From: an uncultured Eubacteriales bacterium
GTDB taxonomy: Bacteria; Bacillota; Clostridia; Christensenellales; Borkfalkiaceae
Direction: 5' to 3'
DNA: 64,000 bases
NCBI GenBank assembly: GCA_900543915.1
Contig: UQTB01000003.1
Location: 1-64,000 of the forward strand
The translations under genes were made by a program, and so were the position numbers. Under the pieces are notes generated by a model. The model was given only the letters and a program-made list of their open reading frames with translations. It was not told the origin of the DNA and did not search any database. Numbering within the stretch: position 1 is the stretch's first letter; each line of letters begins with the position of its first letter. Of this stretch, positions 24,082 to 33,144 are shown piece by piece.

Positions 24082-24669
24082 ATGGGGAAAAAGAAACAAA
24101 AACAGAGGAATCAAAATAAAGTTGGAAATGTAAAGATTGACACCTTGACAACATTAGACGATGAGCGTATTACAAAAATTATAGTAAACGCTTTGACCGA
24201 GTATGACAAGCAGAAACAGGAAGCGGCAAAGGTAGAAAAGGAAAAAGAAAGAAAAGCCGCGGAAGCAAAACTTGGGATAAAGGGGAATAAAGGAAAGTTT
24301 TTGGCTGCATTAAAGGTCCTTGTTTTTCCTAAAAAGTATAAAGAGATGCTGACAGTGAATACCGTTTTGCTACGCGTTGCTTTAAAATCGCTATACAAAA
24401 TAGTTGAAATAATTTTGTATATAATTGCCGCTTGTTTATTATTATGCCTTCCGCTACATAATATATTTCCACAACTTACAAACGTTGATATCGGGTTAAC
24501 GATTGCGCTTTTTGTTTTTTCTTTTCCGACGTTCTTGTTGGCTAGAATATTCAGAATGGCGGGAATTGAATTGGAGGATATTACGGATAGCAACTATATA
24601 TTTGGGCTATTTGCCGCATTGACTTCTATAGTTTCAATAATTGTGGCAATTGTTGCACTGTTAAAATAA
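24082..24669 (+). CDS. Uncharacterised membrane protein in the restriction operon
   Basis: A 195-residue protein between hsdS and hsdR. Residues 1-90 are lysine- and glutamate-rich and likely coiled-coil (KQKQEAAKVEKEKERKAA). Three to four hydrophobic spans follow, around residues 110-130, 135-155 and 172-195. No family is recognised. Spacing of 14 and 18 bases to its neighbours places it firmly in the operon. A membrane effector or an anchor for the complex are both possible; neither is shown. Confidence 0.6.
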   Translation: MGKKKQKQRNQNKVGNVKIDTLTTLDDERITKIIVNALTEYDKQKQEAAKVEKEKERKAAEAKLGIKGNKGKFLAALKVLVFPKKYKEMLTVNTVLLRVALKSLYKIVEIILYIIAACLLLCLPLHNIFPQLTNVDIGLTIALFVFSFPTFLLARIFRMAGIELEDITDSNYIFGLFAALTSIVSIIVAIVALLK

Positions 24670-24687
24670 AAAGGAAAGGAGAAAATT

Positions 24688-27600
24688 ATGAGTTTTTATA
24701 ACGTTGTTTCGGAAAGTGATGAAAGTACTGTTATTAGCGAATATAAGTCGGAAGAAAAACGCTCGGATTCGTACCAAAGCGAAGCGGATTTAGAGCGCGA
24801 ATTTATTCGGCTACTCGGCGAACAGAGTTACGAATATTTGAATATTAAAAGCGAAGAGGACTTAATAAAAAATCTCCGCAAAAAGCTCGAACAACTCAAT
24901 AATTACGAGTTTACGGACGGCGAATGGAAACGCTTTTTTAACGAGTGCATGGCAAACCCCAACGAGGGGATCGTTGAAAAAACGAGAAAAATTCAAGAGG
25001 ACAACGTTCAAAATTTAAAGACGGACGCAGGCTTTACGAAAAACATTACGCTGATAGACAAAAAGAATATACATAACAACAGGCTGCAAGTCATCAATCA
25101 ATACGAGGCTACCGGCAATTACGATAATCGTTACGACGTTACTATTTTGGTGAACGGTTTGCCGCTTGTGCATATAGAATTAAAGCGGCGTGGTGTTGCC
25201 ATTAAAGAGGCGTTCAATCAAATCGACCGCTATCAGCGCGACAGTTTTTGGGCTTCCTGCGGACTTTACGAATACGTGCAGATTTTCGTGATTTCCAACG
25301 GAACGAATACGAAATATTACTCGAATACCACGAGATTTAACCACATTAAAGATAGCGCGAGCGGACAAGCCAAAAAAAATGAAAAGACGAGCAATAGTTT
25401 TGAATTTACTTCTTTTTGGGCAGACGGGAACAATCGCATTATTCCCGATCTTGTGGATTTTACCAAAACGTTTTTTGCAAAACATACTCTGCTTGCGATT
25501 TTAACGAAGTATTGTGTTTTTACTTCCGAAAACATGTTGCTTGTAATGCGCCCGTATCAGATTGTGGCAACGGAGAGGATTTTAAACCGCATCGAAATCG
25601 CGAACAACTATAAAAAATACGGTAGCGTTGCGGGCGGCGGATATATTTGGCATACGACGGGTTCGGGCAAAACTTTGACCTCGTTTAAGACGGCGCAACT
25701 TGCGAGCGGACTTGGTTTTATCGATAAAGTTTTATTCGTCGTAGACAGAAAAGACCTCGACTATCAGACGATGAAAGAATACGATCGTTTTGAGAAGGGC
25801 GCGGCGAACAGTAATACTTCGACGGCGATTTTAAAGAAACAACTTGAAAATTCAAATTGCAAAATCATCATTACCACCATTCAAAAACTTTCGGTATTTA
25901 TCGCAAAAAACAAAGGGCATGAAGTTTTCGATAAAAAGGTAGTTATTATTTTTGACGAGTGCCACCGTTCACAATTCGGCGATATGCACCTCGATATAGT
26001 CAAAAACTTTAAGAAATATTTCTTATTCGGGTTTACGGGTACGCCTATTTTTGCCGTCAACGCAAATTCGGGCAAACATGCTAATTTAAGAACGACCGAG
26101 CAAGCCTTCGGGGATAAATTGCATACCTATACGATTGTGGACGCAATCAACGATAAAAACGTTCTGCCGTTTCGCGTTGATTACGTTAAAACGCTTGAAA
26201 AAGAGCCCGATATCGACGATGCGAAGGTTTGGGATATCGACAGGGAAGCGGTTTGGAATTCGCCGAAGAGAATTTCAGACGTCGTTAAATACATACTCGA
26301 AAATTTTAACCGCAAAACGTACAGAAACGAAAAAAGTTATTCGTTTAACAGTCTTTTGAATATTCAGGAAGTCGCTTCTGCTAAAAATGAAGCAGAGGAA
26401 ATTAAGCAGAAGTTACGGCTTTCGGGCTTTAACTCTATTTTTTGCGTGTCATCGGTAGAGGCTGCGAAACTGTATTATAACGAGTTCAAAAAACAAATGG
26501 CGGAAAACCCGAGCAAGGCTTTGAAGATTGCTACGATTTTCAGTTACGGGGCGAACGAAGAAGAACAAGACGGCATTTTGGACGAGGAAAACCCGGAAGA
26601 TACCACGCGGTTGGATTCTTCTTCGCGCGATTTTTTGGCGGGCGCGATTAAAGATTATAACGCTACGTTCGGAACGAGTTACGATACGTCGAGCGATAAA
26701 TTCCAAAATTATTATAAAGACGTTTCTTTGCGAATGAAGAACAGACAGATCGATTTGTTAATCGTCGTAAATATGTTTTTGACGGGCTTTGATGCGACTA
26801 CGCTTAATACGCTTTGGGTGGATAAAAACCTGAAGGCGCACGGGCTCATTCAAGCCTATTCAAGAACGAACCGTATTTTGAATTCGATAAAAACTTACGG
26901 CAATATCGTATGTTTCAGGAATTTGCAGAAACGCACGGACGATGCGATTTCGCTTTTCGGTGATAAGGAAGCCGGCGGAATCGTCTTGATGAAGGGCTAT
27001 AAAGATTATTATTACGGCTATACCGATAAAGACGGTAAGTTAAAACCGGGGTATATTTTGCTTGTGCAAGATTTACAGGACAAATTCCCTTTGGACGAGC
27101 AAATTTTGGGAGAAAAGGCTAAAAAAGAGTTTATTTCATTGTTCGGCGCAGTGCTCAGAATGAGAAATTTGTTGGCTTCGTTCGACGAATTTGCAGGCAA
27201 TGAGTTTTTAACAGAGCGCGAAATGCAAGATTATACGGGCAAATATATCGATTTGCGCGACGAATTTGTGAAAGGCGGTAAGGATAAAGAAAATATCAAC
27301 GATGATATCGTATTCGAAGTGGAACTTATCAAGCAAATCGAAATCAATATCGATTATATCTTAATGCTTGTTAAAAAATATCACGACAGCCATAAAAACG
27401 ATAAAGAGGTGCTTATATCGATACAAAAAGCGATCGATTCGAGTTTTGAGCTGCGTAGTAAGAAAAAACTGATCGAAACGTTCGTGGACGGGATTAACGA
27501 CGTTGACGACGTTATAATCGAGTGGCGGAATTTTGTTGCCGAAGAAAAGGAGAAAGAACTTGCTGAAATTATAAAAGAGGAAAATTTGAAGCCCGAGGAA

Positions 27601-27771
27601 ACGCGGCAATTTATCGAATATTCGCTTAGAGACGGAGCGCTTAAAACCACGGGGACGGACATCGATAAGATTTTACCGCCCGTTTCGCGCTTCGGCGGTG
27701 GCAGAGAAAAGAAAAAACGTAACGTTATCGCTAAACTATCAAGCTTTTTTGACCGTTTCTCGGGGCTGTAA
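24688..27771 (+). CDS. hsdR: Type I restriction-modification system, endonuclease/translocase subunit HsdR
   Basis: A 1027-residue subunit that pumps and cuts unmethylated DNA. The N-terminal PD-(D/E)xK nuclease reads YDVTILVNGLPLVHIELKR near residues 148-165. The SF2 motor follows with Walker A TTGSGKT near 323, DECH near 422, FTGTP near 450 and a helicase end motif around AYSRTNRIL. It is full length and intact. Last gene of the restriction set; the Thoeris genes start 61 bases later. Confidence 0.97.
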   Translation: MSFYNVVSESDESTVISEYKSEEKRSDSYQSEADLEREFIRLLGEQSYEYLNIKSEEDLIKNLRKKLEQLNNYEFTDGEWKRFFNECMANPNEGIVEKTRKIQEDNVQNLKTDAGFTKNITLIDKKNIHNNRLQVINQYEATGNYDNRYDVTILVNGLPLVHIELKRRGVAIKEAFNQIDRYQRDSFWASCGLYEYVQIFVISNGTNTKYYSNTTRFNHIKDSASGQAKKNEKTSNSFEFTSFWADGNNRIIPDLVDFTKTFFAKHTLLAILTKYCVFTSENMLLVMRPYQIVATERILNRIEIANNYKKYGSVAGGGYIWHTTGSGKTLTSFKTAQLASGLGFIDKVLFVVDRKDLDYQTMKEYDRFEKGAANSNTSTAILKKQLENSNCKIIITTIQKLSVFIAKNKGHEVFDKKVVIIFDECHRSQFGDMHLDIVKNFKKYFLFGFTGTPIFAVNANSGKHANLRTTEQAFGDKLHTYTIVDAINDKNVLPFRVDYVKTLEKEPDIDDAKVWDIDREAVWNSPKRISDVVKYILENFNRKTYRNEKSYSFNSLLNIQEVASAKNEAEEIKQKLRLSGFNSIFCVSSVEAAKLYYNEFKKQMAENPSKALKIATIFSYGANEEEQDGILDEENPEDTTRLDSSSRDFLAGAIKDYNATFGTSYDTSSDKFQNYYKDVSLRMKNRQIDLLIVVNMFLTGFDATTLNTLWVDKNLKAHGLIQAYSRTNRILNSIKTYGNIVCFRNLQKRTDDAISLFGDKEAGGIVLMKGYKDYYYGYTDKDGKLKPGYILLVQDLQDKFPLDEQILGEKAKKEFISLFGAVLRMRNLLASFDEFAGNEFLTEREMQDYTGKYIDLRDEFVKGGKDKENINDDIVFEVELIKQIEINIDYILMLVKKYHDSHKNDKEVLISIQKAIDSSFELRSKKKLIETFVDGINDVDDVIIEWRNFVAEEKEKELAEIIKEENLKPEETRQFIEYSLRDGALKTTGTDIDKILPPVSRFGGGREKKKRNVIAKLSSFFDRFSGL

Positions 27772-27832
27772 AGAAGAGGGGAAAGTGGTTAACGATTTGA
27801 AAATATAAAATTATGCGGGAAGGTGATGTATA

Positions 27833-29248
27833 ATGAAAGTAGGAATTAGTGAGGAGTCTTTTATAAAAGAATTTTCTGAAAGTCTAAAAAATGGGAATGC
27901 TTCATTTTTTATCGGCTCCGGAATATCGAGAAAGGCGCAATATGTTGGCTGGAAAGATGTTTTACGGGAGTGTGCTATCGATATAGGTTTAGATGTCGAG
28001 CAAGAAAACGATTTGATTACGTTAGCCGAATATTATGTTAGAGATAATCAACGGACTAAAATTACTGAAACAATTAAAAATTTCTTTGCTGACTCGAAAG
28101 GCGAAATACAGGATATACATAAAATTATAGCGTCTTTACCTGTTAATAGTGTTTGGACGACAAACTATGATACTTTAATAGAAAGGGGTTTTGCTTCTGC
28201 AGGGATAACTACTACTGTAATAACCGATGATTTATCTTATAGGAATATCGACAGAACTGCAGATGTGAAAATTTATAAAATTCATGGTTCGGTGAAAAAC
28301 GCTGATAAATGCATTATTGCAAGACGTGATTATGATGAATTTGCAAGGACTCATGATATAGTTTTGTCAGAACTAAAAGGCGAAATGTGTTCAAATTCCT
28401 TTTTATTTTTAGGCTATAGTTTTAGTGATACGGATATTCAACATATTTTAACAAGAATTCGGCTGACTTATGACAAAGAACATCCGCAAAGACATTTCAG
28501 TATTATTGAAGAAGTAAAAAGAAACCCAAAAGAAACGGCCGCTGAATTTGAATACAGAAAAAATAAGCAATCACATTATGTTTCGGATATGCAATCGTAT
28601 GGAATCAATGTTCTGCTTGTGGAATCTTATGATAGAATCGAGCAAATATTATCGACGATAAGAAATAAAGTCTTTGCGCGAAATGTTTTAATTTCAGGAG
28701 CATACGAGAGCAGTGATGCGATAGCAGAATCAAGAATTTCTCCGGTTGCTACAAAATTATCAACAGAATTAATTAAAAGTGGATATAAAATCTATACCGG
28801 ATATGGAAAAAATATCGGAGCCGATATAGTGAATGGCGTTTATAACGCTTGCTCGGATTTGGGGGCTAAGTCAAAAAAATTCGGTGATAATATCGTTATT
28901 TATCCTTTTCCTTATAAAGGGACTAATAAAGAGTCAAAGAAAAAAATTTATTTTGAAATAAGAAGCCGAATGGCTTCATCGACAAAAATAATGATTGTGA
29001 TAGCCGGAAAAAATAAAAGTCGCAATTCGGCGGGAGTATATCAAGAGTATCAGTTGGCAAAAGAGCAGGGGAATTTAATTATTCCTATTGCCTCAACGGG
29101 TGGTTCGGCAAGAGAAATTTGGGTTGAATTAAATGGGCAAAACTATTACAATGACAACGAGTTGTTTCAAAAGTTGGGGACAGAAACGGCACCGGATGAA
29201 ATTGTGAATGTTGTAATGAAATTAATAAATGATAATGGAGTAAAATAA
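27833..29248 (+). CDS. thsA: Thoeris effector ThsA (SIR2-SLOG NADase)
   Basis: A 471-residue phage-defence NADase. The SIR2 domain (about 15-280) shows SFFIGSGISR, the catalytic N111 in TTNYDTLIE and H151 in KIHGSV, each one position from N112 and H152 of the characterised Bacillus cereus ThsA. The C-terminal SLOG domain (about 284-471) starts VLISGAYESS and holds GYGKNIGADIV; in ThsA it binds the cyclic ADP-ribose signal made by ThsB. One base separates it from the TIR-like gene. It is strongly AT-rich compared with the backbone. Confidence 0.88.
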   Translation: MKVGISEESFIKEFSESLKNGNASFFIGSGISRKAQYVGWKDVLRECAIDIGLDVEQENDLITLAEYYVRDNQRTKITETIKNFFADSKGEIQDIHKIIASLPVNSVWTTNYDTLIERGFASAGITTTVITDDLSYRNIDRTADVKIYKIHGSVKNADKCIIARRDYDEFARTHDIVLSELKGEMCSNSFLFLGYSFSDTDIQHILTRIRLTYDKEHPQRHFSIIEEVKRNPKETAAEFEYRKNKQSHYVSDMQSYGINVLLVESYDRIEQILSTIRNKVFARNVLISGAYESSDAIAESRISPVATKLSTELIKSGYKIYTGYGKNIGADIVNGVYNACSDLGAKSKKFGDNIVIYPFPYKGTNKESKKKIYFEIRSRMASSTKIMIVIAGKNKSRNSAGVYQEYQLAKEQGNLIIPIASTGGSAREIWVELNGQNYYNDNELFQKLGTETAPDEIVNVVMKLINDNGVK

Positions 29249-29249
29249 A

Positions 29250-29936
29250 ATGGGACACAAAATATTTGTATCATATAAATATCGCGATTCAAATGTTAAA
29301 AAGATTACTAATAATTATTGGGCTGAAGACACAGTGCGAGACTATGTAGATCAATTACAACAATATTTTGATAATGGGGATGATATATATAAGGGAGAGG
29401 AAGACGGGGAAGATTTATCAAACTTGCCAGATGAAACTATTTGGAAACAGTTAAAAGATAGAATATATGATAGTACACTGACGATTGTAATGATATCTCC
29501 AAATATGAAAACACAGCAAAATGAAAGAGATCAATGGATTCCGTGGGAAATATCGTATTCATTAAAAGAAGTTTCCCGAAAAAATAAAGCGGGTAACGAT
29601 GTAACAAGTAAAAGTAATGCGATTTTGGCTTTGATTATTCCGGATAGAGATGGATCTTATTCATATTACACCGAGGATCGCAGGTGTTGTTCTTCTGGGT
29701 GTAGAGTTCTTAAAACCGATAGATTGTTTACTATACTGAAAAAGAATATGTTTAATAAGAAAAAGCCCGAAAAAAGTCAATGTTATGCTAATGATATTAT
29801 TTATCATGGTGATTGCAGTTATATAATGTCAGTAAAATGGGATGACTTCATTGAGAATCCGCAAACATACATAGAAAAAGCATATTTATTGCAAAATTCC
29901 ATTGAACAATACGTAATAAACGAAGAAATAGGATAG
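29250..29936 (+). CDS. thsB: Thoeris TIR-like protein ThsB (DUF1863)
   Basis: A 228-residue TIR-like protein starting HKIFVSYKYRD, the usual TIR first strand. The putative catalytic Glu is E100 in WIPWEISYSL, matching the W-x3-E helix of known ThsB. In Thoeris, ThsB senses phage infection and makes a cyclic ADP-ribose isomer that activates ThsA. It directly follows thsA and has GGAG about 9 bases upstream inside the end of thsA. The C-terminal third (CCSSGC, KKKPEKSQCY) is less typical. Confidence 0.8.
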   Translation: MGHKIFVSYKYRDSNVKKITNNYWAEDTVRDYVDQLQQYFDNGDDIYKGEEDGEDLSNLPDETIWKQLKDRIYDSTLTIVMISPNMKTQQNERDQWIPWEISYSLKEVSRKNKAGNDVTSKSNAILALIIPDRDGSYSYYTEDRRCCSSGCRVLKTDRLFTILKKNMFNKKKPEKSQCYANDIIYHGDCSYIMSVKWDDFIENPQTYIEKAYLLQNSIEQYVINEEIG

Positions 29937-29939
29937 ACG

Positions 29940-31076
29940 ATGGCGGATACTCCGAGAGCATATAAACTGAATAAGGAAAAACGGGCGGCTGAGGAAAACG
30001 GGAAGTTTCTGTATTATTTTTATAACCGCAAAAAACTGACGTCGGTTGCACTTCCCGAAGAGCAGTTCGATAAACTCGTGGAGATGGACAGGGAGTATTA
30101 TAACCTCGAACGTCGGGAAAACGATCATAAAACAACTTTCAAAAAATCCGCAAATGCCAACGTTTATAAGAAAATCGATTTAGAAAAAGACGATTTCGGA
30201 CAAGCCTCGGAAGAAGAGGTGGATGACGATGTTTCCGGCGCGGACTTTACCTATAAAATTCACAAGCAGTGCGATATTGATAAAAAAGTTGCCGCGCTTT
30301 CGCCTGACGACCGGACGATTTACCAAATGTATTATGTGGACGGTTTCAGACAGGCGGAAATTGCGGAAGAACTCGGAAAAACGCAAGGTTACGTCGCAAA
30401 ACGGTTGATGAAAATCGGCGACGCATTGCAGAAAAACAAAACCGACGAGGAACGCGCGAACGCCCAGTGGGAGAAATTTTTGCATAAATTCCGTACGGAT
30501 GACGACGAAGATATTTTGTGGGATATATTTTTATATCTGCTTCCCGTTGAGGAACAGACGGATATTGCAAGTTGGTTTTACAGTTATCGCGAGTTTTATA
30601 AATTCGGGCTGTCGTATCTCATAATTCGCCCGTTCGATAAAGTAACCGACCAAACCGAATTCGGGAACAGAATGAACGAGTTGCCTTATCACAGCCGTTA
30701 TATGTATTACGAAATTTTCGACGGGCAGATTGAAGAATTGCAATGGCTGTATCTTGCGCTTTGCGAAGAGGTGGAGCACCGTAAGAAAACTTTTCCGCAG
30801 AAGCCCGCGGGAACGAATTTCGAGAAGATTTTTCAGAAAGCGGAAGAAATCTGCAAGCGGCTCGATATGACGGTGGAGGAATTTGTTAACGAGCGATTTA
30901 TACCGAAAGAAGCGGAAAAAAGAGGGAAACGCTATAAAGATTACAGACGAAAATATCAGAATATTGTTGTGGCGGACGAAAACGATATGCGCCCGATAGA
31001 AGAACAACTTCGGGATATATTCGGAGACGGTCCGACACCGGAATTTTCCAACCCGGAATTCCGCAAGAAAAAATAA
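29940..31076 (+). CDS. Protein with sigma-70 region 4-like domain
   Basis: A 378-residue protein. Residues 118-165 form a sigma region 4-type helix-turn-helix (LSPDDRTIYQMYYVDGFRQAEIAEELGKTQGYVAKRL). The flanking N-terminal 110 residues and the long helical C-terminal half match no domain I know. It starts three bases after thsB and is likely co-transcribed with it. Such sigma-like proteins are common on Firmicute integrative elements, so it may regulate element genes rather than defence. Confidence 0.65.
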   Translation: MADTPRAYKLNKEKRAAEENGKFLYYFYNRKKLTSVALPEEQFDKLVEMDREYYNLERRENDHKTTFKKSANANVYKKIDLEKDDFGQASEEEVDDDVSGADFTYKIHKQCDIDKKVAALSPDDRTIYQMYYVDGFRQAEIAEELGKTQGYVAKRLMKIGDALQKNKTDEERANAQWEKFLHKFRTDDDEDILWDIFLYLLPVEEQTDIASWFYSYREFYKFGLSYLIIRPFDKVTDQTEFGNRMNELPYHSRYMYYEIFDGQIEELQWLYLALCEEVEHRKKTFPQKPAGTNFEKIFQKAEEICKRLDMTVEEFVNERFIPKEAEKRGKRYKDYRRKYQNIVVADENDMRPIEEQLRDIFGDGPTPEFSNPEFRKKK

Positions 31077-31166
31077 TTTAAAAAATTTTTTATATTCCGG
31101 AATATTTTCGGCGTTTTTTTCGCTTGATAGGTGTAAAACTTTTTTGCAGTCAGGAGGAACATTAAA

Positions 31167-32018
31167 ATGCAAAACAAAATTAAAGTGTTTGAAAATAAGC
31201 AGGTGCGGACGTTATGGAATGCCGACGAAGAAGAATGGTATTTTTCCGTAGTGGATGTATGTAACGTTCTGGCGGATTCGGCAAGTAAAGATCCGGGCTC
31301 ATATTGGCGCAAACTGAAACAGCGCTTAAAAAATGAAGGAAGCGAGGTCGTGACAAATTGTCACGGACTGAAAATGCAGGCAGCCGATGGAAAATACTAC
31401 AAGACCGATTGTCTTGATACGAAAGGCGTTTTGCGGCTTGTGCAGTCGATTCCGTCGCCGAAAGCAGAGCCGTTCAAAATGTGGCTGGCGCAGGTTGGAA
31501 GCGAACGGCTTGACGAAATAGCAGATCCCGAAAAGGCGATACTTCGCGGCGCGGATTTTTACCGTGCCAAAGGGTATACGGAAGGCTGGATCAATCAGCG
31601 CTTGCAGACGATAGAAATGCGTAAAGAACTGACCGACGAGTGGAAAGAACGCGGAATAGAGCAGGAAAAAGACTATGCGATTTTAACGAACGAAATGACG
31701 AAAGCGTGGAGCGGCTTATCCGTTAAAGAGTATAAAGAACTCAAAGGGTTAAAAAAAGAAAATCTGCGCGATAATATGACGAATATCGAACTCGTTCTGA
31801 ATATGCTTGCGGAGGTTACGACGACGGCGATTTCGAAACGGGAACAGCCCGATACGTTTGAAGAAAGCAAGACGATTGCAAAACGCGGCGGAAAAGTAGC
31901 AAAAAATGCAAGAACGGATATTGAAAGTCAGTTGGGACAATCGGTAATTTCTCCGCTCAATGCAAGCGACAAGCCCGCGCTTGAAGTGAAAACGGACAGC
32001 GACGAGGAAAAAGATTAA
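31167..32018 (+). CDS. BRO/Bro-N domain protein (phage antirepressor type)
   Basis: A 283-residue protein. Residues 1-110 form a Bro-N domain (VRTLWNADEEEWYFSVVDVCNVLADS, then YWRKLKQRLKNEG, then DCLDTKGVLRLVQSIPSPKAEPFKMWLAQVG). The middle resembles the DinD-like extension (EMRKELTDEWKERGI). Typical of phage and mobile-element antirepressors that act in the SOS or lysogeny switch. ATG follows CAGGAGGAACATTAAA. Two terminators follow the gene. Confidence 0.78.
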   Translation: MQNKIKVFENKQVRTLWNADEEEWYFSVVDVCNVLADSASKDPGSYWRKLKQRLKNEGSEVVTNCHGLKMQAADGKYYKTDCLDTKGVLRLVQSIPSPKAEPFKMWLAQVGSERLDEIADPEKAILRGADFYRAKGYTEGWINQRLQTIEMRKELTDEWKERGIEQEKDYAILTNEMTKAWSGLSVKEYKELKGLKKENLRDNMTNIELVLNMLAEVTTTAISKREQPDTFEESKTIAKRGGKVAKNARTDIESQLGQSVISPLNASDKPALEVKTDSDEEKD

Positions 32019-32051
32019 AATTTGCTAAAACACACAATTACATAGGAAATG

Positions 32052-32122
32052 AAAAGGGAGCCGGATAAAAGTCTGACTTCCTTTTTGTATGCGATTGTCG
32101 GGAGAAGTTCCGACAATTTTTT
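32052..32122 (+). terminator. Tandem terminators after the BRO gene
   Basis: The first hairpin pairs AAAAGGGAG-type sequence near 32052 with CTTCCTTTT near 32078-32086, with one G-T pair. The second is clean: ATTGTCGG (32094-32101) with CCGACAAT (32110-32117) and a T-run to 32122. Confidence 0.7.
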
Positions 32123-32144
32123 ATTCTTAACAAAGGAGCGATAA

Positions 32145-32177
32145 ATGAAAAATTACAATCGGTATCGCCCGCCGTGA
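32145..32177 (+). CDS. Possible 10-residue leader peptide
   Basis: ATG with an AAAGGAGCG ribosome site starts MKNYNRYRPP and then stops at 32175-32177. The stop lies in the loop of a hairpin (CGCCCG at 32166-32171 with CGGGCG at 32179-32184). It precedes the DUF6291 gene by 45 bases. It could couple translation to downstream expression, or be chance. Confidence 0.25.
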   Translation: MKNYNRYRPP

Positions 32178-32222
32178 ACGGGCGAGAAAATAACATAAAA
32201 ATTGAAAAAACGAGGAGGATAA

Positions 32223-32936
32223 ATGGAAGAAAAAAGATTAAAACAATTTACGTTTTACGATTTGTATTACGAGGCGTTGAAAGGACTTCCCGACGAGGCG
32301 GCGGGAAGAATGGCGAAAAACATCTGCAAATTTATGTTTTCAAACGAGACTATCCCGGAACCGCAGGACGACAGGGAAAACTTCTTTTGGAGTAATATCG
32401 AGGACGTTCTCGAAGAGGTTAAGCGGATAGAAGAAAGCGGACGAATGCCTAAAAATCTTAATGAAAAGATGCCGCATTTTACGTTTACGGATACTTACGA
32501 CAAGGCGCTGAAACTGATGACGGATGCGGAAAGCGGGCAGTATATAAAGGCAATCTGCGAGTATATGTTTTACGGGACGGAACGGAAATTAAAACCGCCC
32601 GTAGATATGTATTTTTCGTTTGCGAAAAAGAAACTGGAATTATCCCGGAAAAGAAAATCTTCGGGAAGTAAAGGCGGCGCGACAACGCGCGTAAAAGTAA
32701 CGGACGAGGAAATAGCAAAGTCAACCGAAAAGAAAAATCAATATGTTTCGTTCGATGATTTCATGGCGGAAAATCCGAAGATAAAAAACGATTTATATGC
32801 TTCGAGGATGCATTTGCTGGACGGGGTAAATTGGATGAAACTGGATTGCGGGCTGGAGAAAAGCAACTATAAAGATTGCGACAGTCTGTATCGGATTTTA
32901 ATGCATAAAGAGGAGATAATGAACAATGCATGGTGA
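32223..32936 (+). CDS. DUF6291-like duplicated-domain protein of the mobile element
   Basis: A 237-residue protein made of two copies of a ~50-residue helical unit: FTFYDLYYEALKGLPDEAAG...ICKFMF (residues 8-38) and FTFTDTYDKALKLMTDAESG...ICEYMF (about 84-114). A basic, lysine-rich stretch (KRKSSGSKGGATTR) follows. It resembles proteins next to relaxase genes on Gram-positive elements. No catalytic residues are seen; a DNA-processing accessory role is a guess. ATG follows GAGGAGGATAA. Confidence 0.6.
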   Translation: MEEKRLKQFTFYDLYYEALKGLPDEAAGRMAKNICKFMFSNETIPEPQDDRENFFWSNIEDVLEEVKRIEESGRMPKNLNEKMPHFTFTDTYDKALKLMTDAESGQYIKAICEYMFYGTERKLKPPVDMYFSFAKKKLELSRKRKSSGSKGGATTRVKVTDEEIAKSTEKKNQYVSFDDFMAENPKIKNDLYASRMHLLDGVNWMKLDCGLEKSNYKDCDSLYRILMHKEEIMNNAW

Positions 32937-33144
32937 TAAAAAGAACGGAGCAAACCGTGAAGCAAAAACGGAGCAAAACACGGTAAAATCGAAGCAGGTT
33001 AAGAAAATGCAGCCTTCGCCGCATTTTGTGTTACGGAAAGCGGCACAGCCGCCTTTCATTTACGAGAGCAAGAATACAAGGGAAAAGGAGGAAAATTTTG
33101 TCCGGAACGCCGGTAATATTCAACGTGGCATATACGCCGTATAA
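32926..33144 (+). CDS. Small basic protein upstream of the relaxase
   Basis: 72 residues, very basic and polar (KKNGANREAKTEQNTVKSKQVKK), starting at an ATG inside the end of the DUF6291-like gene, with GAGGAG about 10 bases upstream. It overlaps the relaxase start in another frame by 47 bases and contains that gene's ribosome site. Not recognised; a relaxosome accessory protein or a translational-coupling frame are both possible. Confidence 0.42.
   Translation: MHGDKKNGANREAKTEQNTVKSKQVKKMQPSPHFVLRKAAQPPFIYESKNTREKEENFVRNAGNIQRGIYAV

Noticed and set aside
33026..33097. ATG at 33026 as the relaxase start
   Set aside because: The added 24 residues are basic and unlike relaxase N-termini, while TTG 33098 lies at ideal distance from AAGGAGG.
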